Shown: positions 7,733 through 13,771 of the stretch, in pieces
Numbering within the stretch: position 1 is the first letter of the stretch
Layout of the letters: each line of letters starts with the position of its first letter
Source: an uncultured Gemmatimonadota bacterium
GTDB lineage: Bacteria > Gemmatimonadota > Gemmatimonadetes > Longimicrobiales > Gaopeijiaceae
Direction: 5' to 3'
Assembly (NCBI GenBank): GCA_938030915.1
Contig: CALHIO010000005.1
Location: 1 to 13,771, forward strand
Length of the DNA: 13,771 nucleotides
Position numbers and translations under genes: made by a program
The notes under the pieces: generated by a model
Told to the model about the DNA's origin: nothing
Seen by the model: the letters and a program-made list of their open reading frames with translations, nothing else
Database searches by the model: none

Positions 7733-9492
7733 CCGGACGGTCGGTAGAACCGGGCGAGGGAGTCGGAAGCCGCCGGCTCCCCGCCCTGCTGTATCGGCTT
7801 CCGCTCGGCCAATCACTCCTCACATACGAACGAGCGGATTTCAATCGTGACCTCGCCGCCGGCGTCACGGTCGGTGTCATGCTCATTCCGCAGGGAATGG
7901 CCTACGCCCTGATCGCCGGGCTGCCACCGGTCTACGGGCTCTACGCCGCACTGGCCCCACTGATCGTCTACGCTCTTCTGGGTACGTCCCGCCAACTGGC
8001 CGTCGGGCCGGTCGCGATGGTCGCGCTTCTCGTGGCGAATGGGGTCGGAGGCCTCGCGGGCGGCGACGCGGATCGATACCTGGCGCTCGCCGTGATGCTG
8101 TCGCTGCTCACCGGGATCATCCAGATGGCGATGGGTGTCCTTCGTGCCGGCTTCCTCGTGAATCTTCTCTCGCATCCGGTTCTCGCGGGATTCACGTCGG
8201 CCGCCGCCATCATCATCGGCATGAGCCAGCTCGGAGGGCTGACCGGGCTCGCGATTACGAAAGGGGCCGTCCACGAGATGCTCGCCGACGTGCTTCGACA
8301 GCCCGGGGCGATGCACGTGCCCACCCTTCTTCTGGGTGGCGGTGCCATCCTCGCCGGGCTCGGTCTTCGGCGCTGGGCTCCAAAGCTCCCCGCGCCGATG
8401 ATCGTGGTCGCCGTCGGAACACTTGCGTCGTGGGGGTTCGCACTCGGCGCAGAAGGCGTCGCGATCGTGGGTGACATTCCGACGGGTCTTCCGGCTCCGG
8501 CGGCCCCCGGCATCGGGGTCGCCGGTCTGCCGCCGGTCGCGGATGTCGTGCTCCTCCTCACCGACGTGACCGCCTTGCTTCCGATCGCCCTGGCGATCGC
8601 CCTCGTCGGCTTCATGGAGTCGATCGCCGTGGCAAAGGTGTACGCGTCACGGAAGCGATACGACCTCGACGCGAATCAGGAGCTGAAGGCGCTCGGAGCG
8701 GCGAACATCGCCGGATCGCTCTTTCACTCCTTCCCCGTCACCGGGGGCTTTTCGCGCACCGCAGTCAATGCACAGGCGGGCGCACGGTCACAGCTCTCCT
8801 CCCTGGCCAGCGTGGCGGTGATCGGGGTCACGCTCCTCTTCCTGACTCCGCTCTTCTATCACCTGCCGAAGGCGATCCTGGCCGCGGTCATCGTCGCGGC
8901 CGTGGCAGGGCTGGTGGACGTGCGGACCGCCAGGATGCTCTGGACGGTCGACCGTCGAGATTTCGCGCTCATGCTGACGACCTTCGTGGCCACGTTGGCT
9001 TTCGGTATCGAGGAGGGAATCCTGACCGGGGCAGCTCTTTCGGTCATGGTCGTCCTCCACCAGATCGCCACGCCGCATATCGCGGTTCTTGGGCGGATGC
9101 CCGACTCGAATCAGTACCGGAACGTCCTCAGAAATCCTGAGGTCGTCATCGAGCCGGACATCGCAGTCGTCCGCATGGACGCCTCACTTTTCTATGGCAA
9201 CGCGGAAGCGTTTCGTGATGCGGTGCGTGAAGCCGTGCGCCATCTCGAACCTGGCTTCACACTCGTGCTCGACGCGTATCCGATGAACCGCACCGACTCG
9301 ACGGGTATGCACCTACTGCACGAGCTGATCGATGAGATCCGGCGACGCGGTGGAGACCTCCGGATCGCAGGCACCAAGGGGCCACTCCTGGACGCACTGT
9401 CGGTCAGTGGCGTCGTCGCGGCGATCGGCGAGGACCACATCCACTCTGAAGTCTGGCGCGCCGTGGAAGCCGTGCGGCGTCCCGCCGCGTAA
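7729..9492 (+). CDS. SulP/SLC26-family anion transporter with STAS domain
   Basis: An inner-membrane transporter of 587 residues, normal length for SulP. These proteins carry sulfate, bicarbonate or other small anions. Signatures: the N-terminal entry RADFNRDLAAGVTVGVMLIP and QGMAYALIAGLPPVYGLYAA, then TSRQLAVGPVAMVALL near the anion site, and FPVTGGFSRTAVNAQAGARS late in the membrane domain. The cytoplasmic STAS domain spans about residues 470-575 (VVRMDASLFYGNAEAF, DSTGMHLLHEL). The start is TTG at 7729 with GGAGG upstream; the ATG at 7663 would push the gene 70 bases into blh and has no ribosome site. Its overlap with blh and the context suggest it carries sulfite or sulfate made by the dioxygenase. 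Direction and substrate are inference, and bicarbonate transport cannot be excluded. The stop is 33 bases from the convergent DUF3006 gene. Confidence 0.9.
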   Translation: MTGRSVEPGEGVGSRRLPALLYRLPLGQSLLTYERADFNRDLAAGVTVGVMLIPQGMAYALIAGLPPVYGLYAALAPLIVYALLGTSRQLAVGPVAMVALLVANGVGGLAGGDADRYLALAVMLSLLTGIIQMAMGVLRAGFLVNLLSHPVLAGFTSAAAIIIGMSQLGGLTGLAITKGAVHEMLADVLRQPGAMHVPTLLLGGGAILAGLGLRRWAPKLPAPMIVVAVGTLASWGFALGAEGVAIVGDIPTGLPAPAAPGIGVAGLPPVADVVLLLTDVTALLPIALAIALVGFMESIAVAKVYASRKRYDLDANQELKALGAANIAGSLFHSFPVTGGFSRTAVNAQAGARSQLSSLASVAVIGVTLLFLTPLFYHLPKAILAAVIVAAVAGLVDVRTARMLWTVDRRDFALMLTTFVATLAFGIEEGILTGAALSVMVVLHQIATPHIAVLGRMPDSNQYRNVLRNPEVVIEPDIAVVRMDASLFYGNAEAFRDAVREAVRHLEPGFTLVLDAYPMNRTDSTGMHLLHELIDEIRRRGGDLRIAGTKGPLLDALSVSGVVAAIGEDHIHSEVWRAVEAVRRPAA

Positions 9493-9503
9493 TCGCGCGA
9501 ACC

Positions 9504-9511
9504 TAAGGAGG
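9504..9511 (+). other. Orphan TAAGGAGG, a perfect anti-16S match with no start after it
   Basis: This octamer lies 11 bases after the sulP stop. No ATG, GTG or TTG follows within 12 bases, so it serves no visible gene. It may be chance, or the remnant of a former sixth operon gene. Confidence 0.3.
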
Positions 9512-9525
9512 CTACAGGCGTCCGA

Positions 9526-9819
9526 TCAGAGGACGACGTCGCCGCCGGGATCTCGCGTTCGAAGCTCCTTCAGCATGCGCTCGGCCTCGTCGCGCACGTT
9601 CGCTTCCGTCTCGGCATCGCGCTCCGCCTCACCCCAAAGCGGCTCACCGACCTCGCCCAGTGGGACCACGAGCACAGCCCCCTCGACCGCAGAATCTCCG
9701 AGCAGGTCGGCAGCCATCTCGATCAGCGCCGGCTCCTCCTCGTCGCTCATCTCGACCAGAAGTGCGACACCGTCCTCGATCGAGTCGACCATCCACACCT
9801 CCGGGTCACTCTTCTTCAT
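9526..9819 (-). CDS. Small DUF3006-type protein
   Basis: An acidic protein of 97 residues without signal peptide or membrane segment. The pattern VWMVDSIEDGVALLVEMSDE, followed by a hydrophobic strand (AVEGAVLVVPLGE) and a charged C-terminal helix (RDEAERMLKELRTRD), fits DUF3006, a short beta-domain family often encoded beside ComEC/Rec2-like hydrolases, which is the case here. Its ATG lies 14 bases inside the end of the hydrolase gene and has GAGG eight bases upstream, so the two are one operon with coupled translation. Its molecular role is unknown. The family call rests on pattern recall plus context. Confidence 0.7.
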   Translation of the reverse strand: MKKSDPEVWMVDSIEDGVALLVEMSDEEEPALIEMAADLLGDSAVEGAVLVVPLGEVGEPLWGEAERDAETEANVRDEAERMLKELRTRDPGGDVVL

Positions 9820-11098
9820 ACACGTGCCTCAAGATTACATGGCCACCCGTATCGAGGAGGGTGGCCTCGTCTCCGTTGTTGTTCCAGACGGGTCGTCCAT
9901 TGTTCATGAAGAAAGATACGCCGTCGGTCGAACCGTACCCTGTATAGACCACCACGCGCCGACCCGGGGCGATGCTGGACCCCGGTGGGAAGCGGAAGCA
10001 GCGACTCGAGAGGTCGCACAGGCGCCACAGGCCGATGCCGATTCTCGTACGGCTCAGATTCTCGATGACCACGTACTCGTCGTTGAGGTTGTCCGCGTCG
10101 TCGCCGCGGGCGTCGGCGTGAACGGCAAGGGCCAGTAGAGCCCCGAGACCTGCAGCATTCTCACCATCCGACGCGCTCGTACCCACATCGACGTACCTGT
10201 CGGAACCAGCACCGGAGTCCGACCGGTTCAGTTCGTCATAGGGATCCTCCCCGAGCACCACGTCATACCGGCCATCCGAGTACCCGAACACGGTGACGGT
10301 CCCGTCACGGTCCGTCCGAAGGACCCGATGCGCATAGGACGTATACGCGGCGAGAGCTTCCGGTCGGGGATGGTCGTACGAATTCCCCTCGCCGACGGAA
10401 ATGACGACCAGCTCGGGCTCCGCCGCATCGAGAAAGGGATAGGTGAAGCCGTTCGAGGCCCCGTGGTGGGCGGCCTTGAGCAGGGTTACCTCCTCGATCA
10501 GCCCACCATCCAGCCAGAAGTCCAGCTCCTCCCGCTCCGAGTCCCCGGTCAGAAGTGCTGAAAAGTCCCCGTATCGAAGCATGACGCCGACGGATCGGTC
10601 GTTCTGCTGCTCGGTGGTGGAAGGAAGCGGGAGGATCTCCAGAGAAACACCGCCGAGCAGAAGGCTGCGAGGAACGGCCTGCAGGTAGCGGACGTCCAGC
10701 CGCTCGACGTGTGCCATGAGCTCGAGGTACGTCCTCGTCGTGTGTGGTGTCCCGTTGTCGAGATACGTATCGACAGGGCGCGCCGTCAGCACGTCATCCA
10801 GACCACCGATGTGGTCGACGTGGGCGTGCGTCGCGATCAGAAGGGCCAGTTCACCTACCCCGAGGCGAGTGAGCTGCCGGAGCGGGGATCCCCGGCCCGC
10901 ATCGATCATCGCAAAGCGACCATCGGGAGCCCGGATCACGATCGCGTCCCCCTGACCGACGTCGAGGAAGGTGATCGCGACGGGGGCCTCTTGTGCGGCA
11001 AGGGCGGGTGGCACACCAGGTGTGCCCGTCGCGACCAGCAATGCGACGAACAGCCCGATCATCGGGCTGACCACAGGACGACGTCGAGGCGCGAACAT
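9806..11098 (-). CDS. Secreted ComEC/Rec2-like MBL-fold hydrolase with C-terminal lamin-tail domain
   Basis: An exported protein of 430 residues. The N-terminus MFAPRRR followed by a hydrophobic run and ALAAQ is a signal peptide. The metallo-beta-lactamase domain (about 40-290) starts with FLDVGQGDAIVIRAPDGR, the signature of the ComEC C-terminal nuclease-like domain, followed by THAHVDHIGG (His91, His93, Asp95, His96), LTGDSE (Asp186) and AAHHGASNGF (His211, His212). A Ser/Gly/Asp-rich linker leads to a lamin-tail domain (about 340-430: LNDEYVVIENLSRTRIGIG, PGRRVVVYTGYG, WNNNGDEATLLD). Lamin-tail domains are frequent in secreted nucleases, so an extracellular phosphodiesterase or nuclease is plausible, not shown. 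There are no ComEC channel helices. The frame is open to 11155, with other ATGs at 11119 and 11155; 11098 gives the most usual leader. It overlaps the DUF3006 gene by 14 bases. Confidence 0.85.
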   Translation of the reverse strand: MFAPRRRPVVSPMIGLFVALLVATGTPGVPPALAAQEAPVAITFLDVGQGDAIVIRAPDGRFAMIDAGRGSPLRQLTRLGVGELALLIATHAHVDHIGGLDDVLTARPVDTYLDNGTPHTTRTYLELMAHVERLDVRYLQAVPRSLLLGGVSLEILPLPSTTEQQNDRSVGVMLRYGDFSALLTGDSEREELDFWLDGGLIEEVTLLKAAHHGASNGFTYPFLDAAEPELVVISVGEGNSYDHPRPEALAAYTSYAHRVLRTDRDGTVTVFGYSDGRYDVVLGEDPYDELNRSDSGAGSDRYVDVGTSASDGENAAGLGALLALAVHADARGDDADNLNDEYVVIENLSRTRIGIGLWRLCDLSSRCFRFPPGSSIAPGRRVVVYTGYGSTDGVSFFMNNGRPVWNNNGDEATLLDTGGHVILRHVYEEE

Positions 11099-11153
11099 GG
11101 TGAACGATACGCCGCGCATTGAGCCAAGACGACTACCCATCCACCTTGCCCGC

Positions 11154-11921
11154 ATGTCACCTCAGCTCCCCGCGATGCCCCACGATCCCTGGGCTGATCA
11201 TTACGAGTCGGTCATGGCGCTCACCTTCGGTGAATTGTACGAGCAGATGACCTCGAGCACTCTAGCCGAAGTCGACCGCCTGGTCCCGGCGGACGCGACG
11301 ATCCTGGACCTGGGTGCCGGCGCCGGTCGGATGGCCCTTCCGCTCGCCCGGTCGGGCCGCCGGGTCATCGCGGTCGACCGATCGGAACGGATGCTGGCCG
11401 TGTTGCAGCGATCCTCCTCGGCGCTCGACCCGGAGGTTGCAGGTCGGATCGAACCCGTACGTGCTGCGATATCCGAACCCGGCCCCATCGGCCCTGTCGA
11501 TCTCGTTCTTTGCGTCTTCACCGTCGTCGCATACTGCCTGACCGAAAACGAGCTGCGTTCCACATTTCGTGCAGCGTTCGAAGCAATGCCCGCCGGAGGA
11601 CCCTTCCTTCTAGACGCACCCCAGCCCGAGATCTTCGAGTCGATGGAGATCGAAAGCGGAGACCTCATCCGAACTGTCTCGATGGACGAGGTCGATCCCG
11701 GGATCCACGAATACCGCGAACATACCGTTCTGCGCACTCCGGGCGGACCGATCGAATATCGGGACAGCTTCCGGCTCAGGCTCTGGAGCTCGGATGAGAT
11801 CGAACGAGGTCTGAGAGGCTCGGGATTCACGACGATCGAGGACGTGACTGATCGCTTCCCGGATCTAGGCGCTCGCTACCTCGTCGCCCGCGGGTCCGGG
11901 GTCACTTCGTCGGCAGAGTGA
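11154..11921 (+). CDS. Class I SAM-dependent methyltransferase
   Basis: A cytoplasmic protein of 255 residues. Motif I is ILDLGAGAGR (residues 50-59), Asp75 (VIAVDRSERM) is the usual ribose-binding acid of strand 2, and DLVLCVFTVVAYCL (116-129) is motif IV. The second half is beta-rich (EYREHTVLRTPGGPIEYRDS, with RLWSSDEIERGL further on), as in many small-molecule methyltransferases, but the acceptor cannot be predicted. Possible starts are ATG at 11154, 11175 (MPHDPWADHYE) and 11097. The last has GAGG seven bases upstream but overlaps the divergent hydrolase start base for base. I chose 11154 as a compromise. The 3' end overlaps the convergent secreted-protein gene by 20 bases. Confidence 0.82.
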   Translation: MSPQLPAMPHDPWADHYESVMALTFGELYEQMTSSTLAEVDRLVPADATILDLGAGAGRMALPLARSGRRVIAVDRSERMLAVLQRSSSALDPEVAGRIEPVRAAISEPGPIGPVDLVLCVFTVVAYCLTENELRSTFRAAFEAMPAGGPFLLDAPQPEIFESMEIESGDLIRTVSMDEVDPGIHEYREHTVLRTPGGPIEYRDSFRLRLWSSDEIERGLRGSGFTTIEDVTDRFPDLGARYLVARGSGVTSSAE

Positions 11922-12621
11922 AGGACATCCCCCAACCCTCGTCCGCACGCACAGGCATCGTCGGATCGATCTGCACCCAACCGACCGAGAGCGTCCGAGC
12001 CAAGATCGCGGAGAAGGTACCCCCGATCACGCCGAAGAAGATGGCACCCCGGCGCTGATCTCTTGCCTCCTGCCGAGCCTCGAGTTCCTCCCGTGACAAC
12101 GGGTTCACACAGTACGTGTTGCTTTCAACCGCGGAGCACGCGTCGACCTTCCCGAATCCGACCGAGGGACCGATCGCATAGCCGAGCGCAGAGAACGCTG
12201 CTCCTCCGAGTACCGCGCCGCCGAGCATGAACAGGCCCGGGCTGCCTTTGGTCGCTCGGCGTTCCAGCGTCACCTCGTCGAGGGCCAGTGTCTCCCGTTG
12301 CATCGGCGCAGGATCACAGATCGGGGCATCGCCGTGCATCTCACCGGCTCTGCACACCGGCTTACCACGACTGAGCAATGTGAAGAAGTTGCCTTCGACC
12401 GAGAGGACCCGTCCCACGACGGAGCCGTTCACGCGCACGGAGTCGCCGGCGAACAGTCCAGCGGTCGGGACGGACTGGTCACCGTCCTGCGCCGTAGCGC
12501 CCATCGCCGCACATCCCGACGCGATGAGCACAGCGGCAAAGGTCCGCGCGCGACGGACCTGAACTCGTCTTTTCAAAACAGTCGTCTTCGGACAGGGGCG
12601 GGTGACTTCAGCCAGGGACAT
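11902..12621 (-). CDS. Uncharacterised exported protein with two glycine-rich hydrophobic segments
   Basis: A 239-residue protein that I cannot assign to a named family. A basic n-region (KRRVQVRRAR, 17-26) and hydrophobic run end in a possible type I site (GATAQ), or less likely a lipobox at Cys37 (IASGC). A beta-rich stretch follows (SVRVNGSVVGRVLSVEGNFF, LALDEVTLERR), then two glycine-rich hydrophobic segments at about 128-150 and 191-212, separated by a polar, Cys-containing loop. Cysteines 90, 102, 162 and 171 form two close pairs and could be disulfides. The tail WVQIDPTMPVRADEGWGMSF is polar and beta-like. I remember this layout as common in Gemmatimonadota. The ATG at 12621 lacks a ribosome site; TTG at 12576 would give a more typical leader. 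Confidence 0.65.
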   Translation of the reverse strand: MSLAEVTRPCPKTTVLKRRVQVRRARTFAAVLIASGCAAMGATAQDGDQSVPTAGLFAGDSVRVNGSVVGRVLSVEGNFFTLLSRGKPVCRAGEMHGDAPICDPAPMQRETLALDEVTLERRATKGSPGLFMLGGAVLGGAAFSALGYAIGPSVGFGKVDACSAVESNTYCVNPLSREELEARQEARDQRRGAIFFGVIGGTFSAILARTLSVGWVQIDPTMPVRADEGWGMSFTLPTK

Positions 12622-12667
12622 CGACTAGGATGACAAATAACGCGCCTGTAGAGTTGAGCAGGAAGTG

Positions 12668-12889
12668 CTAGAACTCGTCGCCGGCCTGCTGAGATCGCCT
12701 GTAGAAGAAGACGCCCACGCCGATGGCGGTAGCGGCGGCCAATGAGATCAGAAGGATCTTCAGGACCATGGCCAACAGACCCATCACCCACGCGGTGATC
12801 GGCACCATCAGGATCTTGAGCACTTCCACGATGATGAAGCCCAGGATGCCGGCAACCGTCACGCCACCCGCGAATCGCATCATCAACAT
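12668..12889 (-). CDS. Small membrane protein of unknown function
   Basis: A 73-residue protein that is almost entirely hydrophobic from residue 7 to 64, long enough for two membrane helices (AGILGFIIVEVLKILMVPI, then KILLISLAAATAIGVGVFF) and ending in a short charged tail (YRRSQQAGDEF). The coding call rests on a strong ribosome site (AGGAGGG, six bases before the ATG) and the clean hydrophobic pattern. It lies on the same strand downstream of the PQQ dehydrogenase but 135 bases away, so shared transcription is uncertain. No family recognised. Confidence 0.65.
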   Translation of the reverse strand: MLMMRFAGGVTVAGILGFIIVEVLKILMVPITAWVMGLLAMVLKILLISLAAATAIGVGVFFYRRSQQAGDEF

Positions 12890-12895
12890 GTCCGG

Positions 12896-12902
12896 CCCTC
12901 CT
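12896..12902 (-). promoter_or_regulatory. Ribosome binding site of the small membrane protein
   Basis: AGGAGGG on the minus strand, six bases ahead of the ATG at 12889. It is the strongest such site in the window that serves a gene, and it fixes this start against longer frames on the same strand. Confidence 0.65.
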
Positions 12903-13002
12903 GCCTCGTGTCGTCACCGGGTTCTACGTGAACCCCCGCTACGGTGTTTCAGACGATGCGGAGACGTCTGGGGGTGCACCGTGGACGCATCGGTCGCGGG
13001 GA

Positions 13003-13023
13003 TCCACCGGAGCTTCGGGTGGA
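13003..13023 (-). terminator. Weak hairpin just after the PQQ dehydrogenase stop
   Basis: Six-base arms TCCACC (13003-13008) and GGTGGA (13018-13023) with a nine-base loop begin directly past the dehydrogenase stop codon. No T-tract follows on the minus strand, so intrinsic termination is doubtful. It could equally be a 3' stabilising hairpin or chance. Confidence 0.3.
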
Positions 13024-13024
13024 G

Positions 13025-13771
13025 TCAGTTCCCCGACACGCCCAACGAGAAGGTCCACACCGTCGGCGCGTCCGCGTCGGGACGGGTGCCTCGTATCGCG
13101 CGTCCACCGAGGATCGTGATGTACTGACGCCCATCGATGGCATACGTCATCGGGGACGACGTACCCCGGCCGACCTCGGCCGACCAGACGTCCTCTCCGG
13201 ACCGGGCATCGAACGCAATCATCCGGTCCCCACTACCCCAGAACACGAGATTCCCCGCCGTCGACAGGGTTCCTCCGTTCTCTCCCCGGGACTCCACCCG
13301 CCAGACCTCACGATTCTCGGCCGGGTCCCACGCCAGGAAGAACGTCGTCGGGCCCTGGATCTCTGGACGGGCAGGCCGCTCCCCCCCGCGGAAGATGGTC
13401 CCCGTATTCCACGCCCCCTTCGTGTACTCGAGGCTCTCGGTCATCGCGTAGAAGAAATTGTTGTTCTTCGCCGGGAGATAGACGAGCCCGGTCTCCTGGT
13501 TGAACGCCATGGGCGGCCAGTTGTGGGCGCCCGTCGGCCCGGGAGCGAGATAGACACCCTGCCCTGTCTGGCCATACCGGGCCTCCGGTGTCTCGATCGG
13601 CCGACCCGTATCGGGGTCGATTCCGGTCGCCCACGTGACGTCGTCCGCGAACGGCTCGGCAGAGATGAACTCACCGGTGACGCGATCAATCACGTAAAAG
13701 AAGCCGTTCTTCGGGGCCTGAACGACGACCTGCCGCATGCGGCCGTCGATCTCGATATCGAGGAGCATGAG
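13025..13771 (-). CDS. PQQ-dependent dehydrogenase, C-terminal part (N-terminus beyond the right edge)
   Basis: A periplasmic eight-bladed-propeller quinoprotein of the alcohol dehydrogenase class; about 249 C-terminal residues are present and the frame continues past the window end. Recognisable blade segments are QAPKNGFFYVIDRVTGEF, GAHNWPPMAFNQETGLVYLP, and GGTLSTAGNLVFWGSGD followed by RMIAFDARSGEDVWSAEVG, then SPMTYAIDGRQYITILGGR. The protein stops shortly after the last blade (WTFSLGVSGN), so it has no fused C-terminal cytochrome c domain and is not a quinohemoprotein; an external electron acceptor is needed. PQQ-binding disulfide and catalytic Asp regions are outside the window, so the substrate cannot be judged. 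Confidence 0.88.
   Translation of the reverse strand, partial: LMLLDIEIDGRMRQVVVQAPKNGFFYVIDRVTGEFISAEPFADDVTWATGIDPDTGRPIETPEARYGQTGQGVYLAPGPTGAHNWPPMAFNQETGLVYLPAKNNNFFYAMTESLEYTKGAWNTGTIFRGGERPARPEIQGPTTFFLAWDPAENREVWRVESRGENGGTLSTAGNLVFWGSGDRMIAFDARSGEDVWSAEVGRGTSSPMTYAIDGRQYITILGGRAIRGTRPDADAPTVWTFSLGVSGN

Noticed and set aside
9493..9525. Searched for a bidirectional terminator between sulP and the DUF3006 gene
   Set aside because: No stem of useful length and no T-tract on either strand.
9332..10138. Plus-strand frame of 268 codons across the DUF3006 and hydrolase genes
   Set aside because: Its Ser/Arg-rich composition is typical of an antisense shadow; the minus-strand genes carry real motifs.
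12573..12917. Minus-strand frame of 114 codons over the small membrane protein
   Set aside because: Arg-rich with no pattern; the overlapping 73-residue frame has a strong ribosome site and clean hydrophobicity.

Overview
The window is GC-rich and densely coded, with almost no intergenic space, and looks like a chromosomal segment of a free-living heterotrophic bacterium. Gemmatimonadota or a relative is my best guess, at moderate to low confidence. The reasons are the mix of secreted M28 peptidase, DUF5107-TPR protein and PQQ dehydrogenase, plus a small secreted protein (11902-12621) whose layout, a beta-rich domain followed by two glycine-rich segments, I remember as common in that phylum. 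I see no rRNA, tRNA, CRISPR, insertion sequence or phage signal, and no gene-free stretch longer than about 160 bases.

Layout. Positions 3-1514 (+) hold the 3' part of a secreted M28 zinc peptidase that runs off the left edge. Facing it, 2 bases away, is a large secreted DUF5107/TPR protein (4702-1517, -). A short divergent control region (4703-4858) with a 28-bp imperfect palindrome separates that gene from the centrepiece, a tightly coupled plus-strand operon at 4859-9492. The operon carries an ArsR-type repressor, the split YeeE/YedE permease pair (PmpA and PmpB/DUF6691), a persulfide dioxygenase fused to two rhodanese domains (Blh type), and a SulP anion transporter with a STAS domain. 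Three of the four gene junctions overlap (ATGA, TGATG, TTGA) and the fourth is 20 bases long.

Right of the operon, two minus-strand genes overlap: a secreted ComEC/Rec2-like metallo-beta-lactamase-fold protein with a C-terminal lamin-tail domain (11098-9806) and a DUF3006 protein (9819-9526). A SAM methyltransferase (11154-11921, +) diverges from them and overlaps tail to tail by 20 bases with the secreted protein at 12621-11902 (-). A 73-residue membrane protein (12889-12668, -) follows, and the window closes with the C-terminal part of a PQQ-dependent dehydrogenase (-) that runs off the right edge.

How the genes work together. The operon reads as a sulfane-sulfur handling unit of the BigR/pmp/blh kind. 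PmpAB would bring in a reduced sulfur compound. Blh would oxidise the resulting persulfide to sulfite, and its active rhodanese would transfer sulfane sulfur to or from sulfite or glutathione-like thiols. SulP would then move the oxyanion product across the membrane. The ArsR repressor would sense persulfide or a metal and switch off its own operon, perhaps with the divergent DUF5107 gene. The SulP gene closing the unit, the unusual cysteine pattern of the regulator and the well-formed candidate operator are the parts most worth testing.
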